Shown here piece by piece: positions 54,343 to 60,831 of a stretch of 64,000 nt of DNA (the first letter of the stretch is position 1; the number at the start of each line of letters is the position of its first letter). The notes below the pieces were generated by a model. That model searched no databases and was not told the DNA's origin. It worked only from the letters and a program-made list of their open reading frames with translations. Made by a program: the position numbers and the translations under genes. The stretch comes from an uncultured Oribacterium sp. (GTDB taxonomy: Bacteria; Bacillota; Clostridia; Lachnospirales; Lachnospiraceae). The stretch spans positions 1-64,000 of the forward strand of contig CAMKKZ010000020.1 in the NCBI GenBank assembly GCA_946413525.1, in the 5' to 3' direction.

Positions 54343-55398
54343 ATGGGCATGCTTGACAATTATCTTAAAATGTCGATTGAAAACGGCGCTTCGGACATAT
54401 TTATCGTGGCCGGGAAGGCCCTGACAATGAAGATTGCCGGCAAACTGGAGGCTGTGGGGGACAAGAGGTTAATGCCGGACGACACGCTCCTGTATATCAA
54501 GGAGCTGTACAGCCTGGCCAAGAGGGAGTTTGTCACGGATGATGATGACAGGGATGATGATTTCTCCATTACGATTCCCGACCTTGGGAGGTTCCGGGTC
54601 AATGTCTTCTGGCAGCGCGGTTCCATCGGCTCGGTGATCAGGGTTGTCCGTTTCGGGATTCCGGACGCGAAAAAGATGGGGATCCCTGATGAGGTGATGC
54701 GCCTTAAGGACTTGAAGCACGGCCTGGTATTGGTGACCGGCGCGGCGGGCAGCGGGAAATCCACTACCCTTGCCTGCATTGTGGACGCGATTAACAAGAC
54801 CCGTTCCGTCCATATCATCACCATCGAGGACCCGATCGAGTACCTTCACCGGAACGCGGAAAGCATCGTGACGCAGCGCGAGCTTTCAAAGGACACGGAG
54901 AGCTACGCAACCGCTTTGCGCGCCAGCCTGCGCCAGGCTCCGGATGTGATCCTGCTTGGGGAAATGAGGGATCTTGGCACCATCCAGGCGGCCATGACCG
55001 CGGCGGAAACCGGGCACCTTGTCCTGTCCACGCTGCATACCGTGGGCGCGCCGAATGCCATCGACCGTATAATTGACGTGTTCCCTCCGGATCAGCAGCA
55101 GCAGATCCGGATCCAGCTTTCCCAGGTTCTCCGTTCCGTCGTTTCCCAGCAGCTTTTGCGCAGTGTTGACGGAGGCAGGGTCCCGGCCTTTGAAATCATG
55201 AACCTGAACCATGCAATCCGCACAATGATCCGCGACAGCCGCATCCACCAGTTGGATTTTGCCATTCAGACGGGCGCTTCGGAAGGGATGATATCCATGG
55301 ACGATTCGATCCTGAAGCTGTACAAGGCAGGACGCATTTCAAAGGATACGGCAATAGATTATGCCATGGCGCCGGAACAGCTTCAGCGGAAGCTTTGA
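54343..55398 (+). CDS. pilT: PilT-type retraction ATPase
   Basis: The ~351-residue protein, starting at ATG 54343 behind a GGAGGGCAGGG stretch, is a type IV pilus ATPase of PilT length. It has Walker A GAAGSGKSTTLACI, the Asp box ITIEDPIEYLH, Walker B VILLGEMRD and the His box GHLVLSTLHT. PilT powers pilus retraction and twitching or DNA uptake. No PilB extension ATPase is visible in the window, so it either lies elsewhere or this motor serves both directions. Confidence 0.9.
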   Translation: MGMLDNYLKMSIENGASDIFIVAGKALTMKIAGKLEAVGDKRLMPDDTLLYIKELYSLAKREFVTDDDDRDDDFSITIPDLGRFRVNVFWQRGSIGSVIRVVRFGIPDAKKMGIPDEVMRLKDLKHGLVLVTGAAGSGKSTTLACIVDAINKTRSVHIITIEDPIEYLHRNAESIVTQRELSKDTESYATALRASLRQAPDVILLGEMRDLGTIQAAMTAAETGHLVLSTLHTVGAPNAIDRIIDVFPPDQQQQIRIQLSQVLRSVVSQQLLRSVDGGRVPAFEIMNLNHAIRTMIRDSRIHQLDFAIQTGASEGMISMDDSILKLYKAGRISKDTAIDYAMAPEQLQRKL

Positions 55399-55416
55399 CT
55401 TGCCAAAGGGCGGGGC

Positions 55417-55515
55417 GCGATCAGTTGGGACGCAATGATGGACCGCGATCAGTTGGAACTCAGTGAGGCATTGCGATCAGTTGGGACGCTAATGCCTGCG
55501 GCATCAATTCAAAGG
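55417..55515 (+). repeat. three 28-bp tandem repeats and a shared hairpin block
   Basis: GCGATCAGTTGGGACGC-type units begin at 55417, 55445 and 55473. The last runs into TAATGCCTGCGGCATCAATTCAAAG, which matches 30880-30905 upstream of the secreted protein at 30933 and contains an ATGCC/GGCAT hairpin. There are no spacers, so this is not CRISPR. Confidence 0.75.
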
Positions 55516-55541
55516 CGGAAAAGGGAGGATGGCTTGCCGAT

Positions 55542-55766
55542 ATGACAGAACAGGAGCTGAAAAAGCTTGGAAAGCGCGATCTTTTGTCCATTGTTGAGAA
55601 ACAGGAGGAGGAGATTGAACGCCTGAGCAGGGAACTGGAAGAAACAAAGACCGTTTTGGAAAGCGGAGATATACCTTTGAGGGCTCCCGGTTCCCTTATG
55701 GAAGCCGCGCGCGGAATCAACAGCATTTTTGCGGAAGCCCAGAAGGCGGCGGATGAATATCTTTGA
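55542..55766 (+). CDS. small coiled-coil protein, unknown function
   Basis: The 74-residue protein has a coiled-coil segment (ELKKLGKRDLLSIVEKQEEEIERLSRELEETK) and a polar C-terminal helix (EAARGINSIFAEAQKAADEYL). The latter resembles the DNA-repair/cell-envelope small proteins common in Clostridia, but I cannot name it. GGGAGG lies upstream, although the spacing to ATG 55542 is long. It follows pilT at a distance and may be a separate unit. Confidence 0.62.
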   Translation: MTEQELKKLGKRDLLSIVEKQEEEIERLSRELEETKTVLESGDIPLRAPGSLMEAARGINSIFAEAQKAADEYL

Positions 55767-55768
55767 AC

Positions 55769-55801
55769 GGCATTCACTATGCTTGGCGCGTAGTGAATGC
55801 C
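55769..55801 (+). other. 11-bp perfect hairpin after the coiled-coil gene
   Basis: GGCATTCACTA (55769-55779) pairs with TAGTGAATGCC (55791-55801). A T-run is lacking, so it is a weak terminator candidate or an mRNA-stabilising hairpin ahead of tkt. Confidence 0.6.
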
Positions 55802-55886
55802 TGGCTTAATAAAAGGAGGTGACAAGGGACAATTCCAGGACAGCACTCGAGTGGTTTTCAGGCAGTCGCTATCAGGAGGATAGTCA

Positions 55887-57878
55887 ATGGAAAATAGGGA
55901 TAAGGTGATGGAGACCCGGGCGGTCAATGCCATCCGCGTTTTATCGGCAGATGCTATTCAAAAGGCAAAATCAGGACATCCTGGCCTTCCGCTGGGCGCC
56001 GCGGCCATGGGGTTCGAGCTCTGGGCGCATCATATGAAGTTCAATCCCGTGGATTTGGAATGGGAGGATCGGGACAGATTTGTTCTTTCCGCCGGCCATG
56101 GTTCAATGCTGCTATATGCCCTGATGAATCTTTTCGGGTGGAATCTTGGCATAGAGGATATCAGGCAGTTCCGTCAGTTGGATTCGGAAACACCGGGTCA
56201 TCCGGAATACAGGAATCCCCTGGGGGTGGAGGCGACGACCGGCCCGCTGGGCGCGGGGATCGCGATGGGCGTGGGCATGGCTGCAGCCGAAGCGCATCTT
56301 GCCGCTGTATTCAATAAGCCTGATTACAAGATTGTGGATCACAGGACCTATGTGCTCTGCGGGGACGGCTGCATGATGGAGGGAATCTCATCGGAGGCCA
56401 TGTCGCTGGCCGGGACGTGGAAACTTGACAAGCTTACGTTATTATATGACGCGAACCGCATTACCATAGAGGGGAGCATCGACGGGGTCTTTACGGAGGA
56501 TGTGGGGAAACGGGCGGAAGCCTTTGGTTTCAAGGTCCTGGATGTTCCGGATGGGAACGATCTGGAGGCCATCGGCCGCGCCCTCGATGCAGCGAAAGCG
56601 GATGAGTCCGCTCCATATTTTATTATTGTCCATACAGAGATCGGATATGGCTGCCCTGCGAAGCAAGGGACGGCAAAGTCCCATGGGGAGCCTCTTGGAG
56701 AGGAAAACGTCCGCGCTTTGAAGGAATTTCTCGGCTGGCCGCAGGACAAGGATTTCTACGTCCCGCAGGACATTTATGAGTATTGTGGCTCAGTTATCAG
56801 GGAACGCGCCGGGGCAATGGAAGAATGGCGCGATCTCTTTTCAGCCTATCGCAAAGCCTATCCCGAGATGGCGGAGCTTTGGGATAAATATCATAGCTAT
56901 GACGAGGCGCTTTCCCTGCTTAAGGAGGCGGACAACGCGACCCCTTCGGAAAAGGCCGACGCGACTCGTTCCTATTCTGGCAAAGTGCTCAACAAGCTCA
57001 AAGATCGCTTCCCGAACCTGATGGGCGGGTCGGCCGATCTGGCCCCTTCCGTAAAGACGGAAATGACGGGGGAGGCTTATTTCGGAAAAGAGTGTCCGGA
57101 GGGACGCAACGTACGTTTCGGCGTGAGAGAAATGGCAATGACAGGCATTGCCAACGGACTTTTGCTCCATGGCGGTATCCGCAGCTTTGTGAGCACATTT
57201 TTTGTTTTCAGCGATTACCTTAAGCCGATGGCGAGGCTGGCTGCCATCATGCGTCTGCCCCAGATCCTGGTGCTGAGCCATGATTCCATCGGGGTCGGTG
57301 AGGATGGCCCCACGCATGAACCGGTGGAGCATCTTTGCACTTTGCGCTCGATTCCGAATTTCCGTGTTTTCCGTCCGGCGGGCCGGGCGGAGGTGGAAGC
57401 GGCCTGGTACGCGGCCATGGCGTCCCGTGAAACGCCTACGGCCCTGATCCTGACCAGGCAGAAGGTTGATCCCGTGCCGGATGACGGGAAGAAGGCCCTT
57501 CGGGGGGCTTATGTGATCCGGGAGAGCAAGGGGACGCCGGAGTACATTCTGATTGCCACGGGGTCCGAGGTTGCCCTGGCCCTTAAGGCTCAGGCCCGTC
57601 TCGAGGACGAAGGATTCCGTGTCCGCGTCGTTTCAATGCCCTGCATGGAGCTTTTTGAGGATCAGTCTGAGGAATACAAGGAGTCGGTCCTGCCGTCTTC
57701 CATCAGGAAGAGGGTTGCCATCGAGGCGCTTTCGGGCTTTGGGTGGGAACGCTATACCGGCCTGGACGGGGCTGTGATAAGCATAAACCGCTTTGGAAAA
57801 TCCGCCCCCGCCGACGTTCTTTTCTCATATTTTGGATTTACCGTGGATCATGTGATTGATGTGCTGAAAAGGCTTTGA
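55887..57878 (+). CDS. tkt: transketolase
   Basis: The 663-residue protein is of normal transketolase length. It shows the TPP-binding region GDGCMMEGISSEAMSLAG...DANRITIEG, the N-terminal SGHPGLPLGAAAM, and the second-domain FGVREMAMTGIANGL with the catalytic Glu. DSIGVGEDGPTHEPVEHL is the usual nucleotide/TPP-site loop. It exchanges two-carbon units in the pentose phosphate pathway. AGGAGG is well placed before ATG 55887. A MITE inserted directly after the stop codon. Confidence 0.96.
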   Translation: MENRDKVMETRAVNAIRVLSADAIQKAKSGHPGLPLGAAAMGFELWAHHMKFNPVDLEWEDRDRFVLSAGHGSMLLYALMNLFGWNLGIEDIRQFRQLDSETPGHPEYRNPLGVEATTGPLGAGIAMGVGMAAAEAHLAAVFNKPDYKIVDHRTYVLCGDGCMMEGISSEAMSLAGTWKLDKLTLLYDANRITIEGSIDGVFTEDVGKRAEAFGFKVLDVPDGNDLEAIGRALDAAKADESAPYFIIVHTEIGYGCPAKQGTAKSHGEPLGEENVRALKEFLGWPQDKDFYVPQDIYEYCGSVIRERAGAMEEWRDLFSAYRKAYPEMAELWDKYHSYDEALSLLKEADNATPSEKADATRSYSGKVLNKLKDRFPNLMGGSADLAPSVKTEMTGEAYFGKECPEGRNVRFGVREMAMTGIANGLLLHGGIRSFVSTFFVFSDYLKPMARLAAIMRLPQILVLSHDSIGVGEDGPTHEPVEHLCTLRSIPNFRVFRPAGRAEVEAAWYAAMASRETPTALILTRQKVDPVPDDGKKALRGAYVIRESKGTPEYILIATGSEVALALKAQARLEDEGFRVRVVSMPCMELFEDQSEEYKESVLPSSIRKRVAIEALSGFGWERYTGLDGAVISINRFGKSAPADVLFSYFGFTVDHVIDVLKRL

Positions 57879-57884
57879 GAATTT

Positions 57885-58112
57885 GTAACTATTCAGTGCC
57901 CTCTGGATTTCATAGAATTCCAAATAGAAAGCTTGCTTTTCATTTTGAATTCTATGAAATCCAGAGGGCGGACAAGGCGCGGAGCGCCTCTGAACGCGCG
58001 CATGAAGTCGCCAGCAGGTCGAGCGCGCTTTTTATTCTGAGCGTTAGAGCGCCTCTGAACGCGCGCATGAAGTCGTCAAAGGCGACTGCGAAATAGGGTG
58101 TTGAATAGTTAC
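57885..58112 (-). mobile_element. MITE-like element with perfect 8-bp target duplication (RepB copy 2)
   Basis: The ends GTAACTATTCAGTGCC and GGTGTTGAATAGTTAC are inverted repeats (16 bp, three mismatches). GAGAATTT occurs directly on both sides (57877-57884 and 58113-58120). The 228-bp element has no gene. It contains a ~33-bp-arm hairpin (57899-57965) and a duplicated GCGCCTCTGAACGCGCGCATGAAGTCG block. GTAA-type ends and 8-bp duplications are known for the IS66 family, so that family may supply the transposase. Confidence 0.85.
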
Positions 58113-58138
58113 GAGAATTTCAAACCGGAGGAGGGATA

Positions 58139-58699
58139 ATGCTGAACGCAGAAAATGCGGAAAAGCCTGTGCGGCTGATCCAGCGTACGCTGAAGTATAA
58201 AGGAGTAGTGCTTGACGTATATGAAGATCTGGTGGATGTGGGCGGGCATCAGGCGAAATGGGACTTTATCCACCATATGGGAGCCGCTGCCGTGCTTCCG
58301 GTCCTTGCCGACGGGCGTCTTTTGATGGTGCGGCAGTACAGGCATGCCCTGAAAAGATTTACATTGGAAATTCCGGCAGGGAAACGGGATTCGGAGGACG
58401 AGGACTTCATGGAATGCGCCCGCCGGGAGCTGGAAGAGGAAACGGGCTTCCGCGCGGACAAGCTGGAATTCCTCCTGTATGTAAATACGACGGTGGCCTT
58501 TCTGGATGAAAAAATTGGCATATACCTTGCCAGGGACCTTCAGCCGGGGCATGCTCACTGGGATGAGGACGAGGAGCTGGGCGTTGAGGCCTGGGAGCTT
58601 TCAAAGCTGCAGCAAATGATCTATGAGGGCAAGATGACGGACGGTAAGACCGTGGCGGCCATACAGACATATGCTGCCAAATATAGAAAACCACTTTAA
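58139..58699 (+). CDS. NUDIX hydrolase, ADP-ribose pyrophosphatase-like
   Basis: The 186-residue protein has a NUDIX box from AGKRDSEDEDFMECARRELEEETGF (~80-105) with the REx2EE core. RQYRHALKRFTLEIPAGK upstream of it is the pattern of ADP-ribose pyrophosphatases of the NudF/YqkG type. GGAGGAGGGAT precedes ATG 58139. It would hydrolyse ADP-ribose or related nucleotide sugars. Its stop TAA falls inside a RepA-like string, AAAACCACTTTAATAAAGGAGCC. Confidence 0.9.
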   Translation: MLNAENAEKPVRLIQRTLKYKGVVLDVYEDLVDVGGHQAKWDFIHHMGAAAVLPVLADGRLLMVRQYRHALKRFTLEIPAGKRDSEDEDFMECARRELEEETGFRADKLEFLLYVNTTVAFLDEKIGIYLARDLQPGHAHWDEDEELGVEAWELSKLQQMIYEGKMTDGKTVAAIQTYAAKYRKPL

Positions 58700-58703
58700 T
58701 AAA

Positions 58704-58850
58704 GGAGCCGCATAGCCTGCGATACCGCTGCAGTTTGTCAGGAATTAAAGAGGCCAAAAAACCACTTTGATAAAGGAGCCGCATAGCCTGTGATACCGCA
58801 GCTTTAAGTCGGCAATTAAAACAGCCCAAAAAGCATTTTGACAGAGGAGA
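58704..58850 (+). repeat. two tandem RepA units (B type) before apt
   Basis: Units start GGAGCCGCATAGCC at 58704 and 58775 (period 71). A 3' half also precedes them at 58686, where it forms the stop of the NUDIX gene. The last, ATTTTGACAGAGGAGA, is the ribosome binding site of apt. Confidence 0.88.
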
Positions 58851-58855
58851 AGATA

Positions 58856-59386
58856 ATGAAAAGAGAGCATTTGGAGGATTACGTGCTTACGATTCCTGAT
58901 TTCCCCGAGCCGGGCATTATGTTCAGGGACATTACGTCGCTGATTCAGGATCCCGATGGCCTGCAGGATTCCGTGAATGGCCTGGTGGATTCGCTGAAGG
59001 GAGTGGATTGCGATGCCGTGCTTGGTCTGGAATCCAGGGGATTCATCTTTGGCACGGCGATTGCTTACAAGCTTCAAAAGGGCTTCATCCCGGTCAGAAA
59101 AAAAGGAAAGCTCCCCAGGGAGACGGTTTCCATGGCCTATGACCTGGAATATGGCAAGGCTGAGATCGAGATTCATAAAGACGCGATCAAGCCCGGGCAA
59201 AAGGTGGTCATTGTGGACGACCTGATCGCCACGGGGGGGACTATTGAGGCGGCCTGCAAGCTGGTGGAAATGCTGGGCGGGGAAGTCAGCAGGATTTCCG
59301 TTGTGATGGAGCTGGCGGGGCTACATGGACGGGATAAGCTGAAGGGCTATGATGTCCGTTCATTAATCTGCTATGAAGGAAAATGA
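58856..59386 (+). CDS. apt: adenine phosphoribosyltransferase
   Basis: The ~176-residue protein starts at ATG 58856 behind GAGGAGA. IPDFPEPGIMFRDITSL is the Apt N-terminal signature, and VVIVDDLIATGGTI is the PRPP-binding loop. It salvages adenine to AMP. It is preceded by the RepA units and followed 39 bases later by greA. Confidence 0.95.
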   Translation: MKREHLEDYVLTIPDFPEPGIMFRDITSLIQDPDGLQDSVNGLVDSLKGVDCDAVLGLESRGFIFGTAIAYKLQKGFIPVRKKGKLPRETVSMAYDLEYGKAEIEIHKDAIKPGQKVVIVDDLIATGGTIEAACKLVEMLGGEVSRISVVMELAGLHGRDKLKGYDVRSLICYEGK

Positions 59387-59425
59387 GAATCTGCCGCGCG
59401 CAGGGGACAAAGGAAAAAAGGGATA

Positions 59426-59929
59426 ATGGGTGAGAAGCTTACAGAATCCGACGTCAGGCGGATCCAGGAGGAAATAAATCATCGGAAGTATGAACTGCGG
59501 CCCGAGCTAATTGAGGCGGTGAAGGAGGCCCGGGCGCAGGGCGACCTTTCGGAAAATTTTGAATATTATGCCGCAAAGCGCGAGAAGAACCAGAATGAGT
59601 CGAGAATCCGCTACCTTGAGAAGGTTCTCCGTTTCGGCGTGCTGATTGATGATGAATCGGCAGAGGACGAGGTGGGTTTGAATGACACGGTCACTGTATA
59701 CTTTGAGGAGGATGAAGAAGAAGAAATCTTCCGGATTGTCACATCCATACGCGAACATTCATTGGAAGGGCTTATTTCCAATGAATCCCCGCTGGGCAAG
59801 GCACTGATGGGCCATAAGGAAGGCGAGCGGGTGATGGTGCGGATGGAGAATGGCAGCTCCTATTATGTGACAATCCGGAAGATCGAGAAGACGGGTGAAT
59901 CGGAAACAGACCATATCAGGGGGTTCTGA
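59426..59929 (+). CDS. greA: GreA/GreB-family transcription elongation factor
   Basis: The 167-residue protein has an N-terminal coiled-coil with EARAQGDLSENFEYYAAKREK, carrying the acidic tip residues (D, E) that stimulate RNA cleavage by stalled polymerase. The C-terminal FKBP-like domain ends with SPLGKALMGHKEGERVMV. AGGGGACAAAGG lies upstream. It is probably co-transcribed with apt. Confidence 0.92.
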   Translation: MGEKLTESDVRRIQEEINHRKYELRPELIEAVKEARAQGDLSENFEYYAAKREKNQNESRIRYLEKVLRFGVLIDDESAEDEVGLNDTVTVYFEEDEEEEIFRIVTSIREHSLEGLISNESPLGKALMGHKEGERVMVRMENGSSYYVTIRKIEKTGESETDHIRGF

Positions 59930-59945
59930 GCCCTTGGCATGACAG

Positions 59946-60485
59946 TCAGGGAATTCTCAGGTAATGCGTTGCTTTCAATGCATGGGTACTGTCTGAATTC
60001 TTGTAGTCCTTTCTGTGCTTCCTGCGGATCAGGATGTTCCTGTAGCCTCCGGTTTCCTTGGGCACCTTTGTTTCTTTTTCAGCGAGATTAACATATTGAT
60101 AAAGGTAATTGACCAGTTCGTGACGGCGGATGATGCCGATGAAATAGCCATAGTCATCTACTACGGGGACAAAGCTTCGCGAAAGCGCTTTTTTCAGCAG
60201 ATCCTCCATGGAGCTTGAGATATCAACCGGGTTATAATGCTTGTTCATTTTCAGCTCTGACAGCTTGACCTTCTCCGCCTCCCGCAGATTAAGTCCGAAA
60301 TGGTTTTTTATTTCCCAAAGGAGGTCACCCTCCGTGATGGTGCCGATATATTTCCCTTCTTTGCTCAGGATCGGGATGGCCGAATAATGGTGGTATTCCA
60401 TTTTTTCCAGTACGTTCCGCAGCGTGTCCTGGTCAGTAAGGTAGGCAACATCACATTTTGGCGTGATGAAAAATAATATATTCAT
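59946..60485 (-). CDS. two-CBS-domain protein
   Basis: The ~179-residue protein starts at ATG 60485 (AAAGGA upstream), where an in-frame upstream ATG at 60530 has no site. Two CBS motifs are seen: YHHYSAIPILSKEGKYIGTITEGDLLW and SRSFVPVVDDYGYFIGIIRRHELV. A basic tail ends RRKHRKDYKNSDSTH. CBS pairs bind adenine nucleotides and regulate partner proteins; the partner is not visible. The gene converges with greA and is separated from it by only 16 bp. Confidence 0.88.
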   Translation of the reverse strand: MNILFFITPKCDVAYLTDQDTLRNVLEKMEYHHYSAIPILSKEGKYIGTITEGDLLWEIKNHFGLNLREAEKVKLSELKMNKHYNPVDISSSMEDLLKKALSRSFVPVVDDYGYFIGIIRRHELVNYLYQYVNLAEKETKVPKETGGYRNILIRRKHRKDYKNSDSTHALKATHYLRIP

Positions 60486-60831
60486 AATTATGATATTTCC
60501 TTTTTGTAGGACTTGTAAGATTTGGTGCAAAATTACATCTTGTATTATCTATGATAAAGGATAATTGTGTTCCATTTATGTCCTATTTATTACAATAATC
60601 GAAAATGTGGCAAAAATCCATAAATTTCAATGAATATTCATAAATTTGTATGTAAATTTTGCCATTAACACACGGCCGTCCGTCCGCTATTGTTGAGAGT
60701 GGCTTGCATAATTCCCTGTATCTTGAATGGACGGCTCTTTATGGGGAACCGCCAGGCTCGGTATGTTTTATGCTTGACCGGCGGACTTTGCCCTTCCGGG
60801 GCAGGGGATGGGAAAGGAGGGGCAGCAGCCC
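60486..60831. promoter_or_regulatory. divergent intergenic region
   Basis: AT-rich sequence to ~60665 should hold promoters for the CBS gene (minus) and the DUF975-like gene (plus). I cannot fix a convincing -35/-10 pair. GCCGTCC (60675-60681) and GGACGGC (60729-60735) could form a leader hairpin. AAAGGAGG at ~60815 serves ATG 60832. Confidence 0.5.
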
